DNA of 51,149 bases from an uncultured Clostridia bacterium (GCA_946061515.1 CAMGRL010000012.1:1-51149); one strand, 5' to 3'. Shown: positions 42,574-50,934, numbered from the stretch's first letter. Notes: generated by a model from the letters alone, not told the origin. Numbers and translations: made by a program.

Positions 42574-42642
42574 GAGGGCCAGACCTACGCCTTTGATACG
42601 GACCAAAGCTCGCTGGATAAGATGAGGCAGCTCCTGCGGTGA
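42574..42642 (+). other. Possible remnant of a coding sequence
   Basis: In the frame beginning at 42574 the DNA reads EGQTYAFDTDQSSLDKMRQL followed by LR and a stop. It looks protein-like in composition but has no start codon and is out of frame with the AAA+ gene that stops 6 bases earlier. It may be the tail of a deleted gene, or chance. Confidence 0.2.
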
Positions 42643-42696
42643 GCCGCCAGTGAAAGCAGGGAAAATGGAACAATTTGCAGTTCCCCATCAAGCGAA

Positions 42697-42745
42697 GGAC
42701 CCCGCAAGCCGTGCGTCAGGTATCGGCTTGCGGGGTCCCTCTTTT
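42697..42745 (+). terminator. Terminator of the AAA+ gene
   Basis: The 15-base arms GGACCCCGCAAGCCG and CGGCTTGCGGGGTCC enclose 12 bases and are followed by CTCTTTTTG. It faces the leftward GDPD gene. Confidence 0.85.
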
Positions 42746-42748
42746 TGT

Positions 42749-43582
42749 TTACTTATAATTCACCCTGGGCTTATAAAACTCAAAGATCACAGCGTCGTTG
42801 CCCTTTTCGTTTTTCGGCTCGTGGGAGGTCCAGGCCACCTTCATGGCGCCCATTTTCTCCGCAAGGCGCACGGTCAGGGGCTTTTTGCCGATACGGTAGG
42901 CGATGAACTGGGGGCGGCACAGAATGTTGGTAAAGCCGAGGCTCATCAGAAAAGCCAGAGGCTTTTTGATGCCGTCGTAGTAAGACGCAGGCATGGCCAG
43001 TTGTCCGCGGACCAGGTCCCTGGCATGGCGGCGAAACCAGCCCACGATCATGGGGTTGAAGCTCTCGATGCAGACCTCGCCCCGGTAATCGGACAGGAGC
43101 TTATAGGTCTTTTCGCACAGCTCCCGGTTCCTTTTGCCGTTTTTCAGCTCCACGATCAGCGGCCCTCTGCCCCGGATGGTGTTCAAAACCTCGGAAAACA
43201 GGGGGATCGTATGCTCCGTGCCGCAGAGCCGGAGCTTTTTCAGCTCCTCATATGTCAGCTCATCCACCCGGGCGTTTACGCCGCAGACCCGTTCCAGCGT
43301 GTCATCGTGAAAGACCACCACCTGGCCGTCTTTGGAGAGCTGAACGTCCAGCTCCATGCCGTAGCCCGCCCGCGAGGCCAGTTCAAAGGCCTCCAGTGAG
43401 TTTTCCGGTACGCTTTTATCCCGGCTGTGCAGGCCCCTGTGGGCAAAGTTCATGCCCATAAAGGGGGCTTTCTGCCGTTTTGTGGCCCGGCCCGGGGCCA
43501 GCAGGATCAGCGGCAGACTGGCCGCTGCCACGGCGGCGCAGAGCAGGCCGCCCTTCATTCCGCTTTTTCCCTTGATACGCAC
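42749..43582 (-). CDS. Glycerophosphodiester phosphodiesterase family protein, membrane-anchored
   Basis: GDPD enzymes cleave glycerophosphodiesters to glycerol 3-phosphate and an alcohol. The 277-residue product has an N-terminal hydrophobic anchor (about 9-29), then NFAHRGLHS (catalytic His), PENSLEAFELA, ELDVQLSKDGQVVVFHDDTLER (metal acids and second His) and LIVELKNGKRN. The chosen GTG start at 43582 has GAGGTG 6 bases upstream; a GTG at 43591 overlaps that site. The catalytic domain should face outward given the anchor. Phospholipid or teichoic-acid turnover is likely. Confidence 0.85.
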   Translation of the reverse strand: MRIKGKSGMKGGLLCAAVAAASLPLILLAPGRATKRQKAPFMGMNFAHRGLHSRDKSVPENSLEAFELASRAGYGMELDVQLSKDGQVVVFHDDTLERVCGVNARVDELTYEELKKLRLCGTEHTIPLFSEVLNTIRGRGPLIVELKNGKRNRELCEKTYKLLSDYRGEVCIESFNPMIVGWFRRHARDLVRGQLAMPASYYDGIKKPLAFLMSLGFTNILCRPQFIAYRIGKKPLTVRLAEKMGAMKVAWTSHEPKNEKGNDAVIFEFYKPRVNYK

Positions 43583-43667
43583 AAAACACACCTCAATTCT
43601 CTCATAGAAAATATATGAATTTATTTTACCACAATTCCCAAAATAGTAATGAACAGAATGGAAATTT

Positions 43668-43700
43668 AGACCGCGTCCGATTTTATTCAGGACGCGGTCT
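43668..43700 (-). terminator. Terminator-like hairpin after the MFS gene
   Basis: AGACCGCGTCC and GGACGCGGTCT pair perfectly around an 11-base loop, 19 bases beyond the stop. On the - strand AAATTTC follows, so the U-tract is poor. Confidence 0.6.
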
Positions 43701-43719
43701 GTAAAGCGTTATTTATGGT

Positions 43720-45168
43720 TCAGTCACCGGAATCCAGCGCCTCAAGCCCCTTGGCATTGGGGACCTTTTTGGCCTTGACGTTTTTGACCAGGGTCGAGAA
43801 CACAATGAAGCTGAGCACGGTAAGGACCGTGGCGTAGATGGGCAGAGCCCGCCAGGCCAGAGTGGCCTTGAACACCAGACCCAGCAGAATGGGGGTGAGG
43901 GTCTGGGCGGACATGCTGGCGGTGTAGTAGTAGCCGGTGAATTTGCCGATCTTCTTGGAGGAGCACAGCTCCACCACCATGGGGAAGGAGCAGTTGTGGA
44001 CCAGGGCCATACCGAAGCCCTTTACCGCCCACACAACGAAGAGCAGGCTGGGGAAGGCATATTCGCCGTGGGCGCCGGTGGCCTGACCGGTGGGCGTGAC
44101 AAAGCACATGACCACCAGAGCCACGAAGGTGACGGCAAGACCGGAGGAGATGGTCCACTTGCGCCCGATCTTGTCCGCAATGATCCCGGCCACGCCAAAG
44201 CCCACCACGGAGGCCACGCCGCCGATGATGGTCAAGAACATGGTGGCGCTGGACACGGAGTTCAGATAATAGATGACATAGTTTCCGATATAGGTGCCAA
44301 TGGCGTTATCGGACATGAACCACAGAAATTCCGCCGCCAGAATGGCCAGCAGCATTTTCCTGTTGGCCTTGGACATGGGCTTGTCGTCGTCGATGGGGGT
44401 CTCCACCGCGGCCAGCTGCTCGCCCAGCTCCATTTCGTCCTTGATCTCTTCGGCGATCTTGTTCTCCTTGATGGTGAGAAACAGCACAAAGGCGGAGATG
44501 ACCATGAGCACAGAGGCCACGATAAAGGGGATCTCGATGGTCCAGACGTTGCGGGCCTGGTCCGGGGAGTTGATATAGTCGCTGAGCTTCAGGAAAATGC
44601 CCAGCACCGTGGCGAAAGCGCCGCCGAAGTAGCCCATGATGTTGATGACGCCGTTGGCTTTGGCCCGCAGGGGCTTGGGGGTGATGTCCGGCATGAGGGC
44701 CACGGCGGGGTTGCGGTACATCATCATGAACATCAGAACGATGGCCATCATGATGACCATGCCCAGGATGTTGTTATAATGGAAGAACAGGGGGATGAAG
44801 GGGAAAGCGATGGCCACCACCAGCGTGCCCACAAGGATATAGGGCATACGCTTGCCGATGGGGGTCTTTGTCCTGTCGGACAGGCTGCCGAAGATGGGCA
44901 GCAGGATCAGGGCCGCCAGATTGTCGCAGGCCATGATGATGCCCACGATCCACTGCACGTTCAAAATCTTGTCCGGGTCGCCCGCTTTCAGCTCCGCGGA
45001 GGAGATGTTGTACATTCTCCTGGCGAAGATGTCCGTCAGAAAGGTGGGGCACCAGGAGTCGTACACCTGCCACAGAAGCAGAATGCCGAAGAAGGCGAAG
45101 CCGATGAGGAAAGTCCGCTTGTAATTCAGCTTCAGACCCTGGTTTAATGCGCCGGTCTCTTTTTTCAT
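43720..45168 (-). CDS. MFS transporter, sugar-symporter-like
   Basis: The 482-residue membrane protein has about 12 helices in two halves. Motif A-like loops are visible (GSLSDRTKTPIGKRMPYILVG in the first half, GIIADKIGRKWTISSG in the second). The first loop closely resembles those of GPH/SLC45-type sugar symporters, so a glycoside or disaccharide is a likely cargo, though this is inference. GGGAG lies before the ATG. It starts 26 bases after the MarR gene, in the same operon. Central charged loop: EIKDEMELGEQLAAVETPIDDDKP. Confidence 0.82.
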   Translation of the reverse strand: MKKETGALNQGLKLNYKRTFLIGFAFFGILLLWQVYDSWCPTFLTDIFARRMYNISSAELKAGDPDKILNVQWIVGIIMACDNLAALILLPIFGSLSDRTKTPIGKRMPYILVGTLVVAIAFPFIPLFFHYNNILGMVIMMAIVLMFMMMYRNPAVALMPDITPKPLRAKANGVINIMGYFGGAFATVLGIFLKLSDYINSPDQARNVWTIEIPFIVASVLMVISAFVLFLTIKENKIAEEIKDEMELGEQLAAVETPIDDDKPMSKANRKMLLAILAAEFLWFMSDNAIGTYIGNYVIYYLNSVSSATMFLTIIGGVASVVGFGVAGIIADKIGRKWTISSGLAVTFVALVVMCFVTPTGQATGAHGEYAFPSLLFVVWAVKGFGMALVHNCSFPMVVELCSSKKIGKFTGYYYTASMSAQTLTPILLGLVFKATLAWRALPIYATVLTVLSFIVFSTLVKNVKAKKVPNAKGLEALDSGD

Positions 45169-45194
45169 AAATAGCTCCCTTCAAAAATATTCAA

Positions 45195-45632
45195 TTACTT
45201 TTCACATTCAGACATAAGCTCCGCGGAGATGATCTCCAGCATCTGGTCCAGCTTTTCCACGTCCTCCTTGGGGAAGCGCTCCTTGATGCGCTCCATGACC
45301 ACATGCTCATAGCTGCTGAGAAGCCCTATGTATTTATAGAATTTTTCCGACAGGACCAGGTGGTATTCCCGCCGGTCCGTGCGGGAGTTCTGCCGCTCCA
45401 GATAGCCCTTTTTGATGAGGTTGTTCACCTTGTAGGTGGCGTTGGACTGGGAGATGTTCAGAAACTCCGCGAACTGGCCCACCGTGGGCTTGTCCAGCAT
45501 GTTGATCACTTCCAGAGAGAAGGCCTCCATGGCCGAGAGGGAACCGTCCCTCTCCCGCACCAGCTCGAAGACCTGACGGTAGAAATGGAGCTTGAATTTG
45601 TCATATACGGAAATAAAATTGTCGTCGAGCAT
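45195..45632 (-). CDS. MarR family transcriptional regulator
   Basis: The 145-residue protein has a winged helix: PTVGQFAEFLNISQSNATYKVNNLIKKGYLERQNSRTDRREYHLVLSEK (about 47-95), with DxR in the wing. ATG 45632 has GGAGG 8 bases upstream; an in-frame ATG at 45662 is less likely. It is first in an operon with the MFS transporter and probably represses both. Two direct ATTTTATAC repeats (within 45651-45680) lie upstream, near a TATAAA box. Confidence 0.85.
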   Translation of the reverse strand: MLDDNFISVYDKFKLHFYRQVFELVRERDGSLSAMEAFSLEVINMLDKPTVGQFAEFLNISQSNATYKVNNLIKKGYLERQNSRTDRREYHLVLSEKFYKYIGLLSSYEHVVMERIKERFPKEDVEKLDQMLEIISAELMSECEK

Positions 45633-45648
45633 GTTGCGGCCTCCAGTC

Positions 45649-45684
45649 ATTTTATACTTCAATATTTTATACCTTTTCTATGGA
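45649..45684 (-). promoter_or_regulatory. Promoter/operator region of the marR-MFS operon
   Basis: On the - strand there are two TATAAAAT boxes 7 bases apart. They could be a -10 box and an overlapping copy, or a binding site for MarR. A good -35 was not found at 17 bases. Confidence 0.35.
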
Positions 45685-45736
45685 TTTGTAAATCAAATAA
45701 AAATAAAATCTTTCTGCAAAAAAGCTGCTTTAGGGC

Positions 45737-45765
45737 TTGCAAATCAGGAATTTTTCTGGTATTAT
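45737..45765 (+). promoter_or_regulatory. Promoter of rpsB-tsf
   Basis: TTGCAA (45737-45742) and TATTAT (45760-45765) are 17 bases apart. The leader of about 105 bases contains a GGCCGGGTTTTCCGG stretch that could fold; an S2 autoregulatory leader is possible but not assigned. Confidence 0.65.
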
Positions 45766-45876
45766 ATCAGGGCATTTCGCACGGGAGCGGACTTTCCCCC
45801 ATGTGGCCGGGTTTTCCGGTTTGGTGGAGGGGTTGAAACTCCCGGAGGAAAATAACAAAAAATTGGAGGAAATCAA

Positions 45877-46614
45877 ATGTCAGTAGTATCCATGAAGCAG
45901 CTGCTGGAAGCCGGTGTCCACTTCGGTCACCAGACCCGCCGCTGGAACCCCAAGATGGCCGAGTACATTTACTGCGAGCGTAACGGCATCTACATCATCG
46001 ACCTGCAGAAGACCGTGAAGAAGCTGGAAGAGGCTTACGACTTTGTGCGTCAGCTCTCTGAGAACGGACAGACCATCCTGTTCGTCGGCACCAAGAAGCA
46101 GGCCACCGACGCTGTGAAGGAAGAGGCTTCCCGCGTTGGCATGTACTATGTGAACGCCCGCTGGCTGGGCGGTATGCTCACCAACTTCAAGACCATGCGC
46201 ACCCGTGTTGACCGTCTGGCTCAGCTGAAGAAGATGCAGGAGGACGGCACCTTCGATATGCTGCCCAAGAAGGAAGTCATGAAGCACCTGGGCGAGATGG
46301 AAAAGCTGGAGAAGTACCTTGGCGGCGTCAAGGACATGAAGAAGCTCCCCGGCGCACTGTTCGTTGTTGACCCCCGCAAGGAGCACAACGCCATCGCAGA
46401 GGCCCGCAAGCTGCACATCCCCATCGTCGCTATCGTCGATACCAACTGCGATCCCGATGAAGTGGACTATGTTATCCCCGCAAACGATGACGCTATCCGC
46501 GCCATCCGCCTGATCTCTTCCACCATGGCAAACGCCGTGCAGGAAGGCCGTCAGGGTGTCGACGCTGTGGCTGAAGAGCCCGCAGCAGAGGCAGAGGCCC
46601 CCGTTGAGGAGTAA
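45877..46614 (+). CDS. rpsB: Small ribosomal subunit protein uS2
   Basis: uS2 joins the 30S late at the head-body junction. The 245-residue product shows [49 protein letters not shown] and [24 protein letters not shown], ending in an Ala/Glu-rich tail. TTGGAGG lies before the ATG. It is followed by tsf, as in most bacteria, with a terminator in between. Confidence 0.97.
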   Translation: MSVVSMKQLLEAGVHFGHQTRRWNPKMAEYIYCERNGIYIIDLQKTVKKLEEAYDFVRQLSENGQTILFVGTKKQATDAVKEEASRVGMYYVNARWLGGMLTNFKTMRTRVDRLAQLKKMQEDGTFDMLPKKEVMKHLGEMEKLEKYLGGVKDMKKLPGALFVVDPRKEHNAIAEARKLHIPIVAIVDTNCDPDEVDYVIPANDDAIRAIRLISSTMANAVQEGRQGVDAVAEEPAAEAEAPVEE

Positions 46615-46626
46615 TCAAACAAACTG

Positions 46627-46655
46627 AAAGGGGCGCATTCCACGCCCCTTTTTCT
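46627..46655 (+). terminator. Terminator between rpsB and tsf
   Basis: AAAGGGGCG and CGCCCCTTT pair around 7 bases and are followed by TTCTG. It probably lets part of the transcripts continue into tsf. Confidence 0.75.
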
Positions 46656-46678
46656 GAATAATACAGGAGGGAAAAATT

Positions 46679-47605
46679 ATGGCATTTACCGCTCAGGATG
46701 TTAAGACACTCCGTGAGATGACCAACGTCGGCATGATGGACTGCAAGAAGGCCCTGACCGAGACCGACGGCGATATGGATAAGGCAGTCGAATGGCTGCG
46801 TGAAAAGGGCCTGGCCAAGGCCGCAAAGAAGGCCGGCCGCATCGCGGCCGAGGGCATGGCTTACGCTTCTGTCTGCCCCGAGTGCGGCGTGGGCGCCATG
46901 GTCGAAGTCAACTGCGAGACCGACTTCTGCGCCAAGAGCGATCTGTTTGTCGCTTTTGTTAAGGACATCTGCAAGGTCGTCATCAAGGACAACCCCGCAG
47001 ACGTTGAGGCACTGATGAACTGCAAGTACCCCGGCTCCGAGCTGACCGTGGCAGAGATCCTGCCCGAGAAGGTCATGTCCATCGGCGAGAACCTGCAGAT
47101 CCGCCGTTTCGTCCGCTTTGCGGAGAACACCACCGTGGCCTATGTCCACGCCGGCGGCAAGATCGGCGTTCTGGTGAACCTGGCTGTTGAAGGCGGCGTC
47201 GACGCCACCGAGATCGGCAAGGACGTAGCCATGCAGATCGCCGCTCTGAACCCCCGCTTCTGGGACAAGAGCAACGTCACCGAGGAAGTGCTGGCCGAGG
47301 AGAAGAAGGTCGCTCTGGCTCTGATGGACCAGGATCCCAAGATGGCTTCCAAGCCCCAGCAGGTCAAGGAGAAGATCGTCCTTGGCAAGCTGAACAAGTT
47401 CTACGAGGAGAACTGCCTGCTCCAGCAGGAGTTCGTAAAGGACAACTCCCTGACCGTGGAGAAGTATATCGCCACTGCCGCAAAGGCACTGGGCGGCTCC
47501 GTCAAGTTCGTCGACGCCGTTCGCTTCATGAAGGGCGAGGGCATCGAGAAGAAGCAGGAGGACTTCGCCGCAGAAGTCGCTGCTCAGATGAACATGGGCA
47601 AGTAA
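46679..47605 (+). CDS. tsf: Elongation factor Ts, cysteine-rich variant
   Basis: EF-Ts recharges EF-Tu with GTP. The 308-residue product starts with the UBA-like domain (VKTLREMTNVGMMDCKKALTE) and continues with the core and C-terminal domains. In the core loop the usual ETDFVAKN appears as ETDFCAKSD, and nearby cysteines form the pattern C66-x2-C69-x9-C79-x4-C84 (VCPECG, NCETDFC), which could bind zinc. ACAGGAGG precedes the ATG. It is the second gene after rpsB and ends in a strong terminator. Confidence 0.95.
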   Translation: MAFTAQDVKTLREMTNVGMMDCKKALTETDGDMDKAVEWLREKGLAKAAKKAGRIAAEGMAYASVCPECGVGAMVEVNCETDFCAKSDLFVAFVKDICKVVIKDNPADVEALMNCKYPGSELTVAEILPEKVMSIGENLQIRRFVRFAENTTVAYVHAGGKIGVLVNLAVEGGVDATEIGKDVAMQIAALNPRFWDKSNVTEEVLAEEKKVALALMDQDPKMASKPQQVKEKIVLGKLNKFYEENCLLQQEFVKDNSLTVEKYIATAAKALGGSVKFVDAVRFMKGEGIEKKQEDFAAEVAAQMNMGK

Positions 47606-47625
47606 GAAAAACCAACAAGCAATGT

Positions 47626-47660
47626 AAACCCGGCGTGACTTTCGTCACGCCGGGTTTTTA
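47626..47660 (+). terminator. Terminator of rpsB-tsf
   Basis: The 14-base arms AAACCCGGCGTGAC and GTCACGCCGGGTTT close on a 4-base loop and are followed by TTA. Confidence 0.9.
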
Positions 47661-47662
47661 TA

Positions 47663-47819
47663 CTATTCTGCGATAAAACGCTTTAGAATTTTAGCGAGGC
47701 AGAATTGTGTCAGCCGAGGAGCTTTCCGCAGCGAATAATGGATATATATTTGCAAGGAAAGCAACGAAGGTTGGCGCAATTCTGACCGCTAAAAAATAAA
47801 TGGTTTTATTGAAGAATAG
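47663..47819. repeat. 157 bp near-palindromic element, copy 2 (MITE-like)
   Basis: It has the same length and orientation as the copy at 3779-3935, with 7 differences, most of them in the central 35 bases. Here TA flanks both ends, compatible with a TA target duplication. The unit lies between the tsf terminator and the stop of the leftward methyltransferase gene (12 bases away). Confidence 0.85.
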
Positions 47820-47831
47820 TATTACATACAG

Positions 47832-48548
47832 TTATTTCTTTCTCAGCACAATGGCAATGAAATTCAGGTATTTTCCGCCGCCGGCCTCCATGGACTTCCT
47901 GTCGCTGACGGCATATTCGTTCTCCTGCTTCAGCCAGTCTGCCCATACTTCCTCGTTGCTCTCCATTTCCTGAACGGAAAGGACTTCCGCGCCCTGGCAT
48001 TGGCCCACAATTTCGCGCCAATAGTCCACGTCGTGCAGATAATCCAGCTGCTCCGGCGTCCAGGAGAGCAAAAGCTCCGGGGGAAGGGCGTCGTGGCAGT
48101 CCTTTTTCATGCCGGGAACCGCAATGTAGATATACCCGCCGCTTTTGACGAAGGGCAGGAGCTTTTCGTCCAGATACCGCCCGTCCCGCCCGAAGTAGTT
48201 GTAGGAATCCGTGCTGACAACGGCGTCAAAAAATTCCTTCTCAAAGGGCAGAGCCGTGGCGTCGGCTTTTACGGGGACGATCTGCTCCCGGCTCAGCCCC
48301 ATCGCGTCAAAGAACTTCCGGTTTTCCTCGGGCTCGCTCCACAGGTCTGCCGCGTACACGGTAAAGCCGTACTCTTTTGCAAGAAACACGCTGGTCAGGC
48401 CCTGCCCGCTTCCCAGATCGCAGACCACGGCGCCGTCGGGAATGCGGTGATTCAGCAGCAGCTCCTCTTCCAGCTTGACGGGATTGGGCCCCATGATCTT
48501 TGCCTGCAAAGCGGGCGTGTTGTATTTTTCGCTTTTACAATAATTCAT
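47832..48548 (-). CDS. Class I SAM-dependent methyltransferase
   Basis: The 238-residue enzyme has the Rossmann-type AdoMet site VVCDLGSGQGLTSVFLA (motif I, about 41-57), the acidic motif AADLWSEPEENR (binding the ribose), VKADATALPFEKEFFDAVVSTDSY (motifs II-III) and a C-terminal part ending KYLNFIAIVLRKK. This is the general small-molecule/UbiE-like type; the substrate is unknown. AAGGAG lies 9 bases before the ATG. It is third in the TetR-rsgA operon, 13 bases after rsgA. Confidence 0.85.
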   Translation of the reverse strand: MNYCKSEKYNTPALQAKIMGPNPVKLEEELLLNHRIPDGAVVCDLGSGQGLTSVFLAKEYGFTVYAADLWSEPEENRKFFDAMGLSREQIVPVKADATALPFEKEFFDAVVSTDSYNYFGRDGRYLDEKLLPFVKSGGYIYIAVPGMKKDCHDALPPELLLSWTPEQLDYLHDVDYWREIVGQCQGAEVLSVQEMESNEEVWADWLKQENEYAVSDRKSMEAGGGKYLNFIAIVLRKK

Positions 48549-48561
48549 TTTTCTGGTCTCC

Positions 48562-49620
48562 TTATTTTCTGCGGGAAGTCCGGTTTATTTTTGCGATATT
48601 CTTGAATTTCGCGTTCTTTTCGGCCAGATATCCCTCGGTGTCATCCATGTACCTGCTCTCCGTTTTCAGCTTTTGATAGGACAGCCAGCGCGCTTCGGAA
48701 AGCTCGCCCTGGGCCAGGGCAGCCCGGACGGCACAGCCGGGCTCGTTTGTATGGCCGCAGTTGCGAAAACGGCACCTGGCCGCCAGAGCTTCAATGTCGG
48801 AAAAGCTTTTCTCCAGTCCCTCTTCGCTTTCCCACAGGCCCAGCTCCCGCATTCCCGGCGTGTCGATGACCATGCCGCCCTGTTTCAGCAAAAACAGTTC
48901 CCGCCGTGTTGTTGTATGCCGGCCCCGGCCGTCGCCGCGCAGGCCATTTGTATCCAGCCGGTCCTCTTCCAGCAGCCGGTTGATCAGCGTCGATTTGCCC
49001 ACGCCGGAGGAGCCGATCAGGGCGACGGTTTTCCCTTCCACGATATAGGGCAGGAGCTTTTCATATCCGTCCGGATCCATGGCCGAGCACAGAAGGATAT
49101 CCACCCCGAAGGCGACAGACTGGACCTGCCGGATGAAATGCGCCGGGTCCGGACACAGATCGGCTTTCGTCAGGACGATGACTGGGCTTGCCCCGCTGTC
49201 CCAGGCAAGGGCCAGGCAGCGCTCCAGCCTGCGGAGATTGAAATCCTGGTTGAGGGACGTACAGATAAACACGGTGTCAATGTTGGCGGCGACCACCTGC
49301 TCTGCACAGCCCGTCCCGGCGGCTTTGCGGATAAAAACGCTTTTTCTTGGCAAAACACCGTGTATGATGGCGTGACCTTGCTGAGAATGAGGGTCGATCA
49401 TCACAAAATCACCCACGGCGGGATAGTCCGAGGGGCTTGTTGCGTGGTAACGCAGTCTGCCGGACACCTCCGCCAGCTGCTCGCCCCCTTCACTGACCAG
49501 GCGGTAGAGACCCTTCTCCTGAGAGAGGATCCGGCCGATAACAAAGCCCTCATCACAGGCCTGCGCGGCTTCCGCATATTGCCCCAGCAAGCCGTAGGCG
49601 GACATATCTACTTTGGTCAT
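48562..49620 (-). CDS. rsgA: Ribosome small subunit-dependent GTPase A (RsgA/YjeQ-like)
   Basis: RsgA is a circularly permuted GTPase that checks late 30S assembly. The 352-residue protein has an OB-like N-terminal domain, G4 LTKADL, G1 GSSGVGKST near 207, the switch region GRGRHTTT, G3 DTPGMRE and the zinc site CRFRNCGHTNEPGC. It is longer than the roughly 290-residue Bacillus type and closer to the E. coli YjeQ length. Its ATG overlaps the TetR stop by 4 bases. Control by a TetR repressor is unusual for a housekeeping GTPase, so it may be a second, specialised copy. Confidence 0.9.
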   Translation of the reverse strand: MTKVDMSAYGLLGQYAEAAQACDEGFVIGRILSQEKGLYRLVSEGGEQLAEVSGRLRYHATSPSDYPAVGDFVMIDPHSQQGHAIIHGVLPRKSVFIRKAAGTGCAEQVVAANIDTVFICTSLNQDFNLRRLERCLALAWDSGASPVIVLTKADLCPDPAHFIRQVQSVAFGVDILLCSAMDPDGYEKLLPYIVEGKTVALIGSSGVGKSTLINRLLEEDRLDTNGLRGDGRGRHTTTRRELFLLKQGGMVIDTPGMRELGLWESEEGLEKSFSDIEALAARCRFRNCGHTNEPGCAVRAALAQGELSEARWLSYQKLKTESRYMDDTEGYLAEKNAKFKNIAKINRTSRRK

Positions 49621-50252
49621 GGCCCTTTCCTTTCCTCTGTCCCGACGGCGTTCATCTGAATAAACCGCGCAATATGGCCCTCCAGCAGCGTGGTCAAGGC
49701 TGCCTTATCGTCCGCCTGGTCCCACATGCCAATGAGCAAATAGAGCGGGGCATAGTAAGCAAGGGCAAGCTGCTTCGGGTCGGCCTCCCGGAGTACGCCC
49801 TTTTTACTCATTTCGCGGAAAATGTCCTCCATATAGGCCACCGGTCCGGCCACAAGGCAGCTGTTGTATAATTCCGCCATTTCCGCGCTGCGGTATTGCT
49901 CCAGCGTCAGCATCTTACGGAAATGGGAGGCGAAGTCATCCACTGTCCAGAAAACAAACTGGGCCAGGGTAAAGCGCCGGATATTCTCCAGAGAGACGTC
50001 TTCATAGGTCTCCGGCGACTGGTCAAATTGCTCTTCCGGCACCTCGTATTGCCGGGACCGCTCCGCGTCCACCTGGAACATCCGGGCCACAATACTGTCA
50101 AAAATATCCCGTTTGTTTTTGTAGTGCTTATATAAAGCCCCTTTGGTTATGCCCAGCTCGCCAGCAATATCACTGACGGAAACCGCCTCATAGCCCTCTC
50201 GGGCAAATAAGCGGAGCGCGGCCATCAGGATCTTTTCCTTTGTGTCTGTCAT
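49617..50252 (-). CDS. TetR/AcrR family transcriptional regulator
   Basis: The 211-residue repressor has the TetR helix-turn-helix at its N-terminus (KEKILMAALRLFAREGYEAVSVSDIAGELGITKGALYKHYKNKRDIFDSI, about 5-55); the rest is a ligand-binding helical domain. ATG 50252 is preceded by GAGGAAGG. It leads an operon with rsgA and a methyltransferase. A perfect inverted repeat lies just upstream over the transcription start, and a degenerate second copy in the promoter spacer, so it almost certainly represses its own operon. Confidence 0.9.
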   Translation of the reverse strand: MTDTKEKILMAALRLFAREGYEAVSVSDIAGELGITKGALYKHYKNKRDIFDSIVARMFQVDAERSRQYEVPEEQFDQSPETYEDVSLENIRRFTLAQFVFWTVDDFASHFRKMLTLEQYRSAEMAELYNSCLVAGPVAYMEDIFREMSKKGVLREADPKQLALAYYAPLYLLIGMWDQADDKAALTTLLEGHIARFIQMNAVGTEERKGP

Positions 50253-50268
50253 GCTGTCCTTCCTCTCA

Positions 50269-50292
50269 TTTGGTAAACGAACGTTTACCAAA
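50269..50292. promoter_or_regulatory. TetR operator
   Basis: The arms TTTGGTAAACG and CGTTTACCAAA are perfect 11-base inverted repeats around two bases. The site covers the predicted transcription start of the TetR operon. A degenerate second site (GTAAAC...GTTAC, 50299-50313) lies between the -10 and -35 boxes. Confidence 0.85.
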
Positions 50293-50321
50293 AGTATAGT
50301 AAACAATCGTTACCTTGTCAA
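50293..50321 (-). promoter_or_regulatory. Promoter of the tetR-rsgA-methyltransferase operon
   Basis: On the - strand, TTGACA (50316-50321) and TATACT (50293-50298) are 17 bases apart, with operator-like sequence in the spacer. Confidence 0.8.
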
Positions 50322-50352
50322 GAGGCAATTCAAGATACCTGCCCGGGCATAC

Positions 50353-50386
50353 AGGCAAAAAAACACCCTGCCGAGAATGGCAGGGT
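50353..50386 (-). terminator. Leftward terminator between the DUF559 element and tetR
   Basis: ACCCTGCC and GGCAGGGT form a stem with a 6-base loop (50365-50386); on the - strand it is followed by GTTTTTTTGCC. It shields tetR from leftward transcription out of the DUF559 element. Confidence 0.75.
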
Positions 50387-50492
50387 TCCCTCATCAAAGG
50401 GAGGCATTGGCGTGGTGCGAAATCGCACACTATGCACAGCTTCGAACGGCGTACAAAAGTGTATCCTTAACCGTTCGGCAAATTGGAAGTTG
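50387..50492. repeat. Outer direct repeat, left copy (106 bp)
   Basis: It matches 50972-51077 at the same length with about 14 differences (87%). It begins with TCCCTCATCAAAGGGAGG, a worn version of the right-hand stem of the DUF559 element, then a GTGCG-aaat-CGCAC hairpin and CGAACGGCGTACAAAAGT. It looks like the right end of a former element copy. Confidence 0.75.
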
Positions 50493-50538
50493 TTTTCGGC
50501 TTGAGTACAGGAAATGATGAGGGTGGCGTCTACAGCCC

Positions 50539-50588
50539 AAGGCTCCCTCTGATGAGGGAGCTGTCAGCGAAGCTGACTGAGGGAGAGA
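50539..50588. repeat. Left inverted repeat of the DUF559 element
   Basis: The unit is AAGGCTCCCT-ctgat-GAGGGAGC, then the hairpin GTCAGC-gaa-GCTGAC (50563-50577), then TGAGGGAGAGA. It is an inverted counterpart of 50935-50993. The stop codon and last codons of the DUF559 gene lie inside it. Confidence 0.8.
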
Positions 50589-50932
50589 CGCTTAACGGTC
50601 AGATCAATATATTCGCATACACCACGAAAATTACGGTCAATATCCAGATTGCAAATTCTTACTACCGTTAGATTCATGGACTCCAGGTCTTTTGTGCGCA
50701 GCGCATCTTTTTCGGCCTGCTCTGCTGTATAATGTCCGCCGCCGTCAAGTTCAATGACCAGCCTTGCTCTTGCGCAATAGAAATCTGCAATGTAATTACC
50801 AATTGCTTTTTGCCTTTGAAAGCGCACCGGGTAGGTTCTCAAAAAATCATACCACAGTTTCCGTTCCCATGGGGTCATATTCTTTCGGAGTGCCTTTGCA
50901 AGAGGGATATTCTCTTTATTATAGTCTTTCAT
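50564..50932 (-). CDS. DUF559 family endonuclease-like protein
   Basis: The 122-residue protein has the DUF559 fold, related to Vsr-type PD-(D/E)xK nucleases: RKNMTPWERKLWYDFLRTYPVRFQRQK, then IADFYCARARLVIELDGGGHY (catalytic acids), and VVRICNLDIDRN. No target is known for the family. Both ends are made by repeats: GGAGG upstream of ATG 50932 belongs to the right inverted repeat, and the last seven residues (SLSQLR with its preceding Leu) and stop are in the left one. The gene is AT-richer than the host genes. It may act on its own repeat family, as transposase-like nucleases do; this is inference. Confidence 0.82.
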   Translation of the reverse strand: MKDYNKENIPLAKALRKNMTPWERKLWYDFLRTYPVRFQRQKAIGNYIADFYCARARLVIELDGGGHYTAEQAEKDALRTKDLESMNLTVVRICNLDIDRNFRGVCEYIDLTVKRLSLSQLR

Positions 50933-50934
50933 TT

